Shown here: positions 6,564 to 13,032 of the stretch, piece after piece
How the letters are laid out: each line of letters opens with the position of its first letter
How positions within the stretch are numbered: the stretch's first letter is position 1
From: JAZNQL01 sp045590155
GTDB lineage: Bacteria > Bacillota > Clostridia > UMGS1883 > UMGS1540
Length of the DNA stretch: 13,082 nucleotides
NCBI GenBank assembly: GCA_045590155.1
Contig: JAZNQL010000035.1
Coordinates: 1-13,082 of the forward strand
Direction: 5' to 3'
Notes under the pieces: model-generated
The model's database searches: none
What the model saw: the letters and a program-made list of their open reading frames with translations, nothing else
What the model was told of the DNA's origin: nothing
Program-made: the position numbers and the translations under genes

Positions 6564-7894
6564 TCCGACACCTCCTCTTTAGTTTCGAGCTTTACACCAA
6601 AATATTTGGGGTCTTTAACGCCGAGGTTTATAAGTATGTTAAGGTACAAGCGTGATACAAATACTGCTGTTAACATACTTAAAATAACGCCTATTGCAAG
6701 TGTTAAAGCAAAACCTTTGATTGAAGCTGTACCAAACTGATAAAGAACTACTGCTGCAATAATTGTGGTGATGTTACCGTCAAGTACTGCGCTTAACGCT
6801 CTCTTAAAGCCTGCTGCCACCGCTGTTTTTGCTGTTTTGCCTAATTTAAGTTCTTCTTTAATTCTTTCGAATATAATTACGTTTGCGTCAACCGCCATAC
6901 CTATTGAAAGAATGATACCTGCGATACCAGGGAGTGTAAGAGTCATTGTGCTCCATTCTTCGGGCAGGAAGTAACCTGCTACAACAAGTGCTACCAAAGC
7001 TATATAACCTGCCAAAGCAAGGTCAGCCATAAGACCTAATGCACGGTAGAATACAAGCATAAAGAGCATAACTACTATTATACCTATTAAAGCTGCTACA
7101 AGGCTTGTTGAAAGTGCTTTTTCACCTAAAGTAGGACCTACGCTGCGAAGTTCCGATTCAACAAGGCTGAAGGGCAAGTTACCGCTTTGAATCTGGTTTG
7201 CCAAAGCCTTTGCCTGTTTTTCTGTAAAGCTACCTGTAATAACACAAGTGGAGCTATCAATTGTTTCGTTTACATAGGGGCTTGAAATTACTTCTTCATC
7301 AAGCTTTATGGAAATATAATTCTTCTGTTCCCCTGTTCTCTGGATAGCTTTTGCAGTTGCATCTTTAAACTTTGCTTGTCCATCTGCCGAAAGGGAAAGC
7401 TGAACATAATGCTCGTTTGCTCCGTTTTCGGTAGTTTGTCCGTAAACATAAGTAGCACTCTTTACATCGCTGCTGCTTAATACTTCTGCTCCGTCAGCAT
7501 CTGTAAATGAGAGCTTTGCGGTTGCACCGAGAATCTGTACCGCTTCTTCAGGGTCGGAAATATTAGGAATGGAAATCCTTACTGTTTTATTACCTTCAAG
7601 GGCAACTTCTGCATCGTAGTAACCCATGCTGTCAAGACGGCTTCTCATTACTTCCTGTACGGAATCCATTTCTGCCGCTGTAGGATTATCCACACTTGCA
7701 TCAAATGCAATTATTGAACCGCCTACAAGGTCGAGTCCTTTTGTTATACCGTACTCACTGTCAAGCACACTGGGGAAATAATATGATTCTCCCGAAATGG
7801 GCATTGTGATAGTAAAACCGCAAACTGCAGTAAACACAAGCGCCACAGTTACAAGTATGCAGACAATAAGGCCGATAATGCTTTTAACTTTCAT
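6560..7894 (-). CDS. secD: Protein translocase subunit SecD
   Basis: This 444-residue integral membrane subunit of the SecDF translocation motor shows a first transmembrane helix (5-28), the SecD signature GLDLVGG (53-59), a large extracytoplasmic domain (about 60-255) and five further helices (about 265-285, 288-308, 320-342, 371-391, 395-420). The conserved GMAVDANVIIFERIKEEL (332-349) carries D336, the Asp expected to take part in proton conduction. The start is the ATG at 7894, with AAGGAGG 9 bases upstream. A longer in-frame ATG at 7933 lies inside the predicted -10 box and is rejected. secD and secF are separate genes, as usual in Clostridia; in B. subtilis they are fused. The gene has its own strong promoter. 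Confidence 0.97.
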   Translation of the reverse strand: MKVKSIIGLIVCILVTVALVFTAVCGFTITMPISGESYYFPSVLDSEYGITKGLDLVGGSIIAFDASVDNPTAAEMDSVQEVMRSRLDSMGYYDAEVALEGNKTVRISIPNISDPEEAVQILGATAKLSFTDADGAEVLSSSDVKSATYVYGQTTENGANEHYVQLSLSADGQAKFKDATAKAIQRTGEQKNYISIKLDEEVISSPYVNETIDSSTCVITGSFTEKQAKALANQIQSGNLPFSLVESELRSVGPTLGEKALSTSLVAALIGIIVVMLFMLVFYRALGLMADLALAGYIALVALVVAGYFLPEEWSTMTLTLPGIAGIILSIGMAVDANVIIFERIKEELKLGKTAKTAVAAGFKRALSAVLDGNITTIIAAVVLYQFGTASIKGFALTLAIGVILSMLTAVFVSRLYLNILINLGVKDPKYFGVKLETKEEVSE

Positions 7895-7932
7895 TAGTCT
7901 TTTCCTCCTTAGTCTTTGCATATTACTAAACA

Positions 7933-7961
7933 ATTATATATCTTTATTGCCTTATAGTCAA
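7933..7961 (-). promoter_or_regulatory. Strong sigma-A-type promoter of secDF
   Basis: On the minus strand a -35 TTGACT (7961-7956), a 17-base spacer and a consensus -10 TATAAT (7938-7933). The predicted start near 7926 gives a 32-base leader to the secD ATG at 7894. This allows secDF to be expressed apart from yajC and the TIGR04086 gene. Confidence 0.85.
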
Positions 7962-7968
7962 TAGTTTT

Positions 7969-8373
7969 TTATTTATTTTTTCTCTTTAAATTTACTCCCA
8001 ATATACCGCCAAACATTCCTGCCAATATACAAGCAAATATGTTTTTAAAATTGTTTCCGCCAAAAAAAGTATTCTCAAAAGCAAGTTCTGCTATACAAAA
8101 CATAAGAAAAATATATGTAATTGCCGTAAGTAATCCTACAAGCCAGCCTTTGCTTTTTATTTTGCCTGCGCCCATCATTGCGGCAAAAAATACCGAGATA
8201 ATCGTTGCCGCTTTTACACAGATATTTATTACAGATTCTGAAACAGGCCCGTATGTTACCAAAAGTGCCAGCAACAAAAGTGCCATTGCTGTAAAAAACA
8301 TTGAAACTATAACAGATTTGATTGTTTGTAAAAAGATGCTTATAAAGCTGTGATTTGTATTTTCGTATTGCAT
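7969..8373 (-). CDS. TIGR04086-family small integral membrane protein
   Basis: This 134-residue protein is almost entirely hydrophobic, with four predicted membrane helices at about 18-40, 46-69, 76-97 and 111-127. It has a short polar N terminus and a positively charged C-terminal tail (KRKNK). Size, glycine pattern (GAGKIKSKGWLVG at 68-80, GGILGVNLKRK at the end) and position between yajC and secD fit the TIGR04086/YrzE-like family, whose function is not known. The ATG at 8373 has AAGGGGG 6 bases upstream, and that element lies within the 3-prime arm of a strong hairpin. The neighbourhood suggests a link to the Sec membrane machinery, but that is guilt by association. The family assignment rests on recognition and synteny, not on a search. 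Confidence 0.82.
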   Translation of the reverse strand: MQYENTNHSFISIFLQTIKSVIVSMFFTAMALLLLALLVTYGPVSESVINICVKAATIISVFFAAMMGAGKIKSKGWLVGLLTAITYIFLMFCIAELAFENTFFGGNNFKNIFACILAGMFGGILGVNLKRKNK

Positions 8374-8377
8374 AATA

Positions 8378-8411
8378 ATCCCCCTTCATACTAAATAGTA
8401 TTCGGGGGGAT
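8378..8411 (-). promoter_or_regulatory. RNA hairpin covering the ribosome binding site of the TIGR04086 gene
   Basis: Between the yajC stop and the next start codon, the minus-strand transcript can fold into a stem of AUCCCCC (8411-8405) with GGGGGAU (8384-8378). A 3x3 internal loop follows (CGA opposite GAA), then a 5-bp stem AUACU/AGUAU and a 4-base loop. The internal loop contains tandem G-A mismatches, which are often stable. The Shine-Dalgarno G-run lies wholly in the 3-prime arm. No U-run follows, so this is not a terminator. It probably limits translation unless it is melted. Confidence 0.6.
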
Positions 8412-8417
8412 CTTATT

Positions 8418-8702
8418 TTATTCGTCGTCCTTTACTGTAAGGCATTCCTTAACAGCCCATCTGGATATTTTAAGACTTGAACGATTGCTTAATGCACCTG
8501 TGTCGATTTCAAGAATTTCATCCTTAACGGCTGTGATTTTGCCCTGTATACCGCCTATTGTTATAATCTTGTCGCCAACCTTTAATGCATCAATCATTGC
8601 TTTCATTTCTTTTTCGCGTTTTTTCTGGGGACGAATAAGAAAGAAATAAAAAATAACGAGCATTAAAACCATCATTATGATTCCTGAGTACTGTTGCTGC
8701 AT
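8418..8702 (-). CDS. yajC: Preprotein translocase subunit YajC
   Basis: This 94-residue single-span membrane protein is an accessory part of the SecDF-YajC complex. It has a short N terminus (MQQQYSG), one transmembrane helix (about 8-23), the YajC hallmark FLIRPQKKREKEMK (21-34) at the cytoplasmic border, and a small beta-rich domain with LKVGDKIITIGGIQGKI (40-56). Length is normal. The ATG at 8702 has GGAGG 9 bases upstream and a promoter of its own at 8734-8762. The order yajC, TIGR04086, secD, secF is common in Clostridia. Confidence 0.96.
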   Translation of the reverse strand: MQQQYSGIIMMVLMLVIFYFFLIRPQKKREKEMKAMIDALKVGDKIITIGGIQGKITAVKDEILEIDTGALSNRSSLKISRWAVKECLTVKDDE

Positions 8703-8733
8703 AATTTTTATCCTCCAATAGAAATTTTAATAT

Positions 8734-8762
8734 ATTATACTATTGTTTTAAAAATTTTGCAA
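8734..8762 (-). promoter_or_regulatory. Sigma-A-type promoter of yajC
   Basis: On the minus strand a -35 TTGCAA (8762-8757), a 17-base AT-rich spacer and a consensus -10 TATAAT (8739-8734). Transcription would start near 8727, giving a leader of about 25 bases to the yajC ATG. The -35 lies just after the stop codon of the 64-codon orphan gene. Confidence 0.75.
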
Positions 8763-8769
8763 GTTTTTT

Positions 8770-8964
8770 TTACTTTTTCCAGATTTTTTCGTCTTTGGTC
8801 ATATCGGTTATAGGAATATCATATATATCTGACAGTGAATCACTTTCATCCTCGTTTTGTGCAGGAGTCATCATAAGTCCCGTACATTCGTTTGCCGAAG
8901 CAACATTTGTTGAACCTGCAAAAAAGGTTTCTTCTTCTATATTATAAGGTTTTTGTTTTTTCAT
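8770..8964 (-). CDS. Small acidic protein of unknown function (64 residues)
   Basis: I do not know a function for this protein. It opens with an ATG at 8964 and a strong GGGAGGT 6 bases upstream, so it is very likely translated. It has a short basic start (MKKQKP), the segment NIEEETFFAGSTNVASANEC (8-27), which looks like a conserved motif, an acidic middle (NEDESDSLSDIYD, 37-49) and a Lys-rich end. There is one Cys (27), no signal peptide and no membrane helix. It is probably soluble and partly disordered. I have the impression that similar short proteins occur in other Clostridia, but I cannot verify that. It is not a SCIFF-type peptide, which would need six Cys. It sits between a hairpin over its ribosome binding site and the yajC promoter. 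Confidence 0.72.
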   Translation of the reverse strand: MKKQKPYNIEEETFFAGSTNVASANECTGLMMTPAQNEDESDSLSDIYDIPITDMTKDEKIWKK

Positions 8965-8970
8965 AAAAAT

Positions 8971-9006
8971 ACCTCCCGTATTATTATATGCACGGAAGGT
9001 TTTTTT
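8971..9006. terminator. Hairpin after the YwlG-family gene: possible bidirectional terminator that also covers the next ribosome binding site
   Basis: ACCTCCCGT (8971-8979) and ACGGAAGGT (8992-9000) form a 9-bp stem with one wobble position and a 12-base loop. On the plus strand it runs into seven T (9000-9006), the classic form, although no plus-strand gene is present. On the minus strand it follows an A-tract and is followed by ATTTTTATG, a weaker U-run, so it may end part of the ffh-to-ywlG transcript. Its minus-strand 3-prime arm holds the GGGAGGT Shine-Dalgarno of the 64-codon gene, so folding would also hinder that gene's translation. Confidence 0.6.
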
Positions 9007-9008
9007 AT

Positions 9009-9545
9009 TTATTGCACAGTATAATGAGTTCTTTCTCCGCCAATATATTTCGGACGTGTTTTTGCAAAGTTTACACTTGCATTTCCGATTTTGTTATTGT
9101 TAAGACGCAGGGGAACCGCAACGTGACGAAGGTGCATGCCTATCATAGTATTTCCTATATCCATACCTGCATCAGCTTTTACAAATTCCACCGAAACCGG
9201 TTCTTTCATTTTGCGCCATGCTGCTGTTGCCGCACTTCCACCTGCTTTTGGGGCAGGAACTGCACAAACAATTTCAAGGTTATATTTTATTGCTGCTTCC
9301 TTTTCTATTACAACAGCTCTGTTTAAATGTTCACAACAACCTACTGCAAGATATATTCCTGTATTTTCAAGGGCTTGCAAAATTCCGTCAATTATTTGTT
9401 CTCCTGTTTCGTAAACGCTGCCTTTTCCTATCTTTTCGCCCATAACTTCACTTGTACTGCAGCCGAGAACAACTATTTGTCCTTCTTTTACTTCTGCTTC
9501 CTTTATAAGTTCCTGCATTGCTGCTTTTGCCTGTTCTTTAAACAT
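9009..9545 (-). CDS. YwlG-like TIGR01440/DUF436 family protein
   Basis: This 178-residue soluble protein is recognisable by a chain of conserved segments: VLGCSTSEVMGEKIGK (26-41), VGCCEHLNRA (68-77), KAGGSAATAAW (100-110), DAGMDIGNTMIGMHL (125-139) and RPKYIGGERTHY (164-175). These match the B. subtilis YwlG family, which is widespread in Bacillota and has no established biochemical role. The many conserved Gly, Cys and His residues suggest an enzyme, but I do not infer a reaction. The ATG at 9545 has AAGGAAG about 6 bases upstream and lies 12 bases after the trmD stop, so it belongs to that operon. It occupies the place where rplS (L19) normally follows trmD. Confidence 0.9.
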   Translation of the reverse strand: MFKEQAKAAMQELIKEAEVKEGQIVVLGCSTSEVMGEKIGKGSVYETGEQIIDGILQALENTGIYLAVGCCEHLNRAVVIEKEAAIKYNLEIVCAVPAPKAGGSAATAAWRKMKEPVSVEFVKADAGMDIGNTMIGMHLRHVAVPLRLNNNKIGNASVNFAKTRPKYIGGERTHYTVQ

Positions 9546-9557
9546 ATTGCACTTCCT

Positions 9558-10247
9558 TTATAAATCTTTTTTCAAAAGCAAATCGGGGCGTTTTTCTTTT
9601 GTTCTTATCAAAGACTGCTCTTCCCGCCATTTTTTTATATTTGCTTCGTGTCCGCTTAAAAGTATATCAGGTACACACTTTCCCATAAACTCGTAAGGTC
9701 TTGTATACTGGGGATATTCCAAAAGTCCGTTATAATGCGACTCGGTTTCACAGTTGCCGTTGCCTATAACTCCTGGCACCATCCTTAAAACACAATCTGC
9801 TACTGCCATTGCGGGAATTTCTCCACCAGTTAAAACATAGTCGCCTATTGAAATTTCTTCGTCAACTATTTCTTCTATAATACGCTCGTCAACCCCTTCG
9901 TAATGACCGCAAAGGATTACAAGATGAGAAAGTTTTGCCAAATCTTTTGCTTTTTGCTGGGTTAAAACCTTCCCTTGTGGCGACATATAAACAACATAGG
10001 GTTTATAATCAAGGTCTTTTGCTATACTCATATAAGCATCGTATATAGGCTGGGGTGCCATAACCATTCCGCCGCCCGCACCGTAAGGATAATCGTCAAC
10101 TCTTTTATGCTTATCTTTTGAAAAATCCCTTATATTTATAAAGTTCATTTGAGTAAAACCGTTTTTCCTTGCCCTGCCTATTACACTGTTATCAAAAACA
10201 GCCTCGAACATTTCGGGGAAAAGGGTTAAAATATCAATCTTCATCAT
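9558..10247 (-). CDS. trmD: tRNA (guanine37-N1)-methyltransferase
   Basis: TrmD uses S-adenosylmethionine to methylate G37 next to the anticodon, which prevents frameshifting. It is a SPOUT enzyme with a trefoil knot. Visible landmarks in the 229-residue form: LTLFPEMF (7-14), YGAGGGMVM (55-63), CGHYEGVDERI (113-123), the knot segment GDYVLTGGEIPAMAVADCVL (135-154), R155 matching catalytic R154 of E. coli, and LLEYPQYTRP (175-184). The position equivalent to the E. coli catalytic D169 reads Glu (E169). The C-terminal tRNA-binding part ends RRPDLL-like (KRPDLLLKKDL). Two adjacent ATGs at 10247 and 10244 are both possible; AAGGA lies 7 bases before the first. The gene overlaps the end of rimM by 14 bases, so translation is coupled. 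Confidence 0.97.
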   Translation of the reverse strand: MMKIDILTLFPEMFEAVFDNSVIGRARKNGFTQMNFINIRDFSKDKHKRVDDYPYGAGGGMVMAPQPIYDAYMSIAKDLDYKPYVVYMSPQGKVLTQQKAKDLAKLSHLVILCGHYEGVDERIIEEIVDEEISIGDYVLTGGEIPAMAVADCVLRMVPGVIGNGNCETESHYNGLLEYPQYTRPYEFMGKCVPDILLSGHEANIKKWREEQSLIRTKEKRPDLLLKKDL

Positions 10248-10731
10248 CTATCAATCCTTCTATGGGCGTTATTATGATGCGTTTGTTTTCTGTGTCAAAA
10301 TCCCTCACCACATCATCTATTACAGGTATAAGATACTCTTTTTTCCCATTTTTAACTGTATATACATCGTTACTGCCTGTTTTAAAAACATCGGTTACTT
10401 TTCCTAAATTTCTGCCTTCCTGTGTTAAAACGTCCATACCTAAAATATCGGCAATATAAAATCTGCCTTCCGGAAGGGAGGGAAGCTTATCTTTTGGAAC
10501 AAAAAGCTCCTGTCCTTTTAAGGTTTCGGCAAAGTTCATATCAGGTATTTCGGCAAAATCCATTATAAGTGCTCCTTTATGAACACGGTATCTTTTTATA
10601 GTAAGCTTTGTGCCATCTTTTAACAAAACATACTCTATATTATCAAAAAATTCGGGACTGTCGGTATAATAAAGTACTTTTACCTCGCCCGCTATTGCGT
10701 GTGTGTTTACAATTTTTCCGCACAAAAGCAT
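10234..10731 (-). CDS. rimM: Ribosome maturation factor RimM
   Basis: RimM is a 165-residue two-domain protein that helps assemble the head of the 30S subunit, binding near S19. The N-terminal domain starts with GKIVNTHAIAGEVKV (5-19), the family motif, although the usual Gly after His is Ala here. The PRC-barrel C-terminal domain begins near GRFYIADILGM (89-99) and includes the typical KEYLIPVIDDVV (130-141). The ATG at 10731 has GGAGG 6 bases upstream and gives the family-typical start. An in-frame ATG at 10755 only adds an unrelated octapeptide. It overlaps trmD at its 3-prime end. Confidence 0.95.
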   Translation of the reverse strand: MLLCGKIVNTHAIAGEVKVLYYTDSPEFFDNIEYVLLKDGTKLTIKRYRVHKGALIMDFAEIPDMNFAETLKGQELFVPKDKLPSLPEGRFYIADILGMDVLTQEGRNLGKVTDVFKTGSNDVYTVKNGKKEYLIPVIDDVVRDFDTENKRIIITPIEGLIDDED

Positions 10732-10755
10732 AATTATCCTCCAAAAATTGCACAA

Positions 10756-10775
10756 GAGGGGATTTCTCCCCCCTC
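10756..10775 (-). other. GC-rich hairpin between khpA and rimM
   Basis: On the minus strand GAGGGG (10775-10770) pairs with CCCCTC (10761-10756) around an 8-base purine-rich loop, just after the khpA stop. The sequence after it is TTGTGCAATTTTTGG, so the T-run is 8 bases away and a standard intrinsic terminator is unlikely. It may be a stability or processing element that alters the ratio between upstream and downstream genes, or a weak attenuator. Confidence 0.4.
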
Positions 10776-10782
10776 GCTTTCC

Positions 10783-11010
10783 TTAAATAATATCCACTAC
10801 TACGGTTTTGTTATCTTTTATTGCAGCAGCCTTTATTACTGAACGGATAGCTTTTGCTATTCTTCCCTGCTTGCCGATAACTTTACCCATGTCGCTTTCA
10901 TTTACATGAAGTTCTAACACGGTAGCCCTTTCATCTTCTCTTTCTGTTACCACAACATCGTCGGGGTATTCAACTAAAGAGCGTGCGATAAATTCAAGTA
11001 ATTCTTTCAT
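10783..11010 (-). CDS. khpA: KhpA, KH-domain RNA-binding protein (YlqC family)
   Basis: This 75-residue single KH-domain protein binds RNA and, in Bacillota where it has been studied, pairs with KhpB/Jag to influence cell elongation and division. The GxxG loop is GKQG, in VIGKQGRIAKAIRSVIKAAA (39-58), preceded by LELHVNESDMGK (29-40). Length is typical. The ATG at 11010 has AGGAGG 8 bases upstream. The position between rpsP and rimM is the standard one (B. subtilis ylqC); the ylqD gene that follows it in Bacillus is absent here. Confidence 0.94.
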   Translation of the reverse strand: MKELLEFIARSLVEYPDDVVVTEREDERATVLELHVNESDMGKVIGKQGRIAKAIRSVIKAAAIKDNKTVVVDII

Positions 11011-11042
11011 AGTTATTGCCTCCTGAATTTACGAAAAACCGA

Positions 11043-11291
11043 TTATTTTTCGATTATTCCGCTTCTCTTGAGCAGTGATTTTACACTGTCTGTAGGCAAT
11101 GCACCTGTTGCAATCCATTTTTCAACCTTTTCTTTGTCTATGTTGACTTCGGAAGGATTAGCAAGAGGATTATATGTTCCTACTTCTTCTATAAATCTAC
11201 CGTCACGGGGATAACGGGAATCAGCTACAACTACTCTGTAAAAAGGAGCCTTTTTGCTTCCCATTCTTCTAAGTCTAATTCTTACTGCCAT
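11043..11291 (-). CDS. rpsP: 30S ribosomal protein S16
   Basis: This is an 82-residue structural protein of the small subunit body, needed for 30S assembly. The N terminus MAVRIRLRRMGSKKAPFYRV is diagnostic, followed by VVADSRYPRDGRFIEEVG (21-38), YNPLANP (40-46) and the C-terminal GALPTDSVKSLLKRSG (63-78). The ATG at 11291 has an ideal GGAGGTGA 6 bases upstream, in keeping with high expression. It lies 31 bases after ffh, in the usual operon. Confidence 0.98.
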   Translation of the reverse strand: MAVRIRLRRMGSKKAPFYRVVVADSRYPRDGRFIEEVGTYNPLANPSEVNIDKEKVEKWIATGALPTDSVKSLLKRSGIIEK

Positions 11292-11322
11292 TATGTGTCA
11301 CCTCCATATATTTTTCTTTTAT

Positions 11323-12651
11323 TTATCTAAACGGAAATCCAAATTTCTTTTTGGGAATACCGTTTGAAAACTGTTTCATCATCTTTTTCATTGTGTCGAA
11401 CTGTTTTAAAAGCTGGTTTACATCCTGAACTCTTGTTCCGCTTCCGTTTGCTATACGGATTTTGCGTTTCGAGTTTATAATTGAAGGATTTTCTCTTTCT
11501 TCTTTAGTCATAGATTTTATTATGGCTGCAGTTCTGTCCATCTGTTTATCGTCAAGATTTGCTCCTTCAAGTGCTTTTGCATTTATTCCAGGTATAAGCC
11601 CTGCAAGCTGACTTATGGGACCCATGTTTTTCATCTGTTCCATCTGGTCCAGAAAATCATTTAAGTCAAAGCGTTGTTCACGAAGCTTTTTTTCAAGTTC
11701 TTCTGCTTTTTTCTCATCAAATGCTTCCTGTGCTTTATCAATAAGTGTAAGCACATCGCCCATACCAAGAATTCTTGACGCTAATCTGTCGGGATGAAAT
11801 TCCTCTATATCTTCAAGCTTTTCGCCTGTGCAGGCAAATTTTATAGGTTTTCCTGTCACAGATTTTAACGAAAGTGCTGCACCGCCTCGTGTATCGCCGT
11901 CAAGCTTTGTAAGTACTATTCCATCAATGCCTATTGCATTCTGGAAGCCTTCGGCAATGTTTACTGCGTCCTGACCTGTCATTGCATCTGCTACAAGTAA
12001 AATCTCGGTAGGATTTACGGCAGCTTTTATATTCTGAAGTTCTTCCATAAGCTCTTCATTTATATGAAGTCGTCCTGCCGTATCTATTATAACTGTATCA
12101 AATCTTGATAAATCGCAGGTTTTTACAGCTTCCGATGCTACCCTTACAGGGTCTTTGCATCCATCTATCGAAAAAACTTCAACCCCGACTTTTGCACCTA
12201 CAACCTTAAGCTGTTCTATTGCTGCAGGTCTGAAAGTATCGCACGCTGCAAGCAAAGGTTTTTTACCCTTCTTTTTTAAAATACTTGCAAGCTTTGCGCT
12301 TGTGGTTGTTTTACCGCTACCGTTAAGACCCGTCATTAAAATAACGGTTGGGGGTTTTGGAGAAACCGAAAGCTTTGAATCTGTACCGCCCAAAAGCTCG
12401 GTAAGTTCTTCTCTTACTATTTTTATTATTTGCTGACCTGGGGTAAGACTTTCCATAACGTCACTCCCCATTGCCTTTTCGCTTACTTTATTTATGAATT
12501 CCTTGGCTACTTTGAAGTTTACGTCGGCTTCCAAAAGCGCAACTCTTACTTCTCTCATAGCTTCTTTTATATCTTTTTCGGAAACCCTTCCTTTGCCGCG
12601 GAGTTTTTTAAATACCCCCTGCAGCTTATCTCCAAGGCTTTCAAATGCCAC
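11323..12651 (-). CDS. ffh: Signal recognition particle GTPase Ffh
   Basis: Ffh binds 4.5S/scRNA and nascent signal sequences and hands ribosomes to FtsY at the membrane. In the 442-residue form: N domain (about 1-95, ALLEADVNFKV), G domain with P-loop GLNGSGKTTTSAKLA (108-122), DTFRPAAIEQL (138-148), DTAGR (190-194) and TKLDGDTRGGAALS (248-261), then the M domain (about 295 onward) with the RNA-binding segment RIANGSGTRVQDVNQLLKQF (399-418). Two GTG starts are possible. The one at 12660 directly abuts the ylxM stop. The one at 12651 gives the family-typical MAFESL start and has AGGTGG 5 bases upstream, overlapping the ylxM stop, and is preferred. It adds a protein-targeting function to a window that also holds yajC, secD and secF. 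Confidence 0.97.
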   Translation of the reverse strand: MAFESLGDKLQGVFKKLRGKGRVSEKDIKEAMREVRVALLEADVNFKVAKEFINKVSEKAMGSDVMESLTPGQQIIKIVREELTELLGGTDSKLSVSPKPPTVILMTGLNGSGKTTTSAKLASILKKKGKKPLLAACDTFRPAAIEQLKVVGAKVGVEVFSIDGCKDPVRVASEAVKTCDLSRFDTVIIDTAGRLHINEELMEELQNIKAAVNPTEILLVADAMTGQDAVNIAEGFQNAIGIDGIVLTKLDGDTRGGAALSLKSVTGKPIKFACTGEKLEDIEEFHPDRLASRILGMGDVLTLIDKAQEAFDEKKAEELEKKLREQRFDLNDFLDQMEQMKNMGPISQLAGLIPGINAKALEGANLDDKQMDRTAAIIKSMTKEERENPSIINSKRKIRIANGSGTRVQDVNQLLKQFDTMKKMMKQFSNGIPKKKFGFPFR

Positions 12652-12660
12652 CTTTGCCAC

Positions 12661-12990
12661 CTATCTTTCCAATATTTCGGTTATACGAGCAACCTTTTCG
12701 GATATATTGTTTAACCCCTTATTTTCCGCTTCCTGGGAAATGCTGTCAAGCAGGGTATTGATTTCTTCTGTTTTTTTTGCAAGACCTAAAGCTTCTTCTG
12801 TCGCTACAAGCTTTTCCTCGCCTTTTTTTATAAAGTTTCTTACTCCTTGCCTTGTCACTCCTACACTTTCGGCTATTTCGGACAGTGATAAATCCATATT
12901 ATAATACATATCAAGCGCCGACGCCTGCTTCTGTGTAAGAAGGCTTTCATAAAAGTCCAAAAGCAAACTGATACTGAAATCTTTTTTCAT
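12661..12990 (-). CDS. ylxM: YlxM/p13-like putative DNA-binding protein
   Basis: This 109-residue helical protein is almost always encoded directly before ffh in Bacillota. It contains a sigma-70 region-4-like helix-turn-helix: QKQASALDMYYNMDLSLSEI (20-39) followed by AESVGVTRQGVRNFIKKGEE (40-59). The rest is a coiled-coil-like C terminus. The family is reported to influence SRP function in streptococci; whether it binds DNA or SRP components here is not evident from sequence. The ATG at 12990 has GAGGG 7 bases upstream. The stop codon TAG abuts the first possible ffh start, so the two genes are translationally coupled. It is the first gene of the operon. Confidence 0.94.
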   Translation of the reverse strand: MKKDFSISLLLDFYESLLTQKQASALDMYYNMDLSLSEIAESVGVTRQGVRNFIKKGEEKLVATEEALGLAKKTEEINTLLDSISQEAENKGLNNISEKVARITEILER

Positions 12991-13001
12991 TTTTCCACCC
13001 T

Positions 13002-13025
13002 CTGTAAACTTTTTTTGATTTACAG
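13002..13025 (-). promoter_or_regulatory. Hairpin at the extreme 5-prime end of the ylxM-ffh mRNA
   Basis: CTGTAAA (13025-13019 on the minus strand) and TTTACAG (13008-13002) form a perfect 7-bp stem with a 10-base A-rich loop. The predicted transcription start is near 13026, so the stem would occupy the very 5-prime end of the message. Its 3-prime arm ends immediately before the AGGG of the Shine-Dalgarno sequence. A 5-prime terminal stem could protect the message from 5-prime-dependent RNases. Confidence 0.5.
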
Positions 13026-13032
13026 CAGTTGT

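Noticed and set aside
8075..8389. Overlapping 104-codon minus-strand frame across the TIGR04086 gene
   Set aside because: The protein looks like frame-shifted membrane-protein coding sequence, and the other frame gives four clean membrane helices with a proper start.
8770..8964. The 64-codon gene as a SCIFF or other Cys-rich peptide precursor
   Set aside because: It has only one Cys, no leader-core layout and no radical-SAM gene nearby.
8983..8988. TATAAT in the hairpin loop as a promoter for the 64-codon gene
   Set aside because: At spacings of 16-18 bases the upstream hexamers (such as TAAATA) match the -35 consensus poorly, so the match is probably due to AT-richness.
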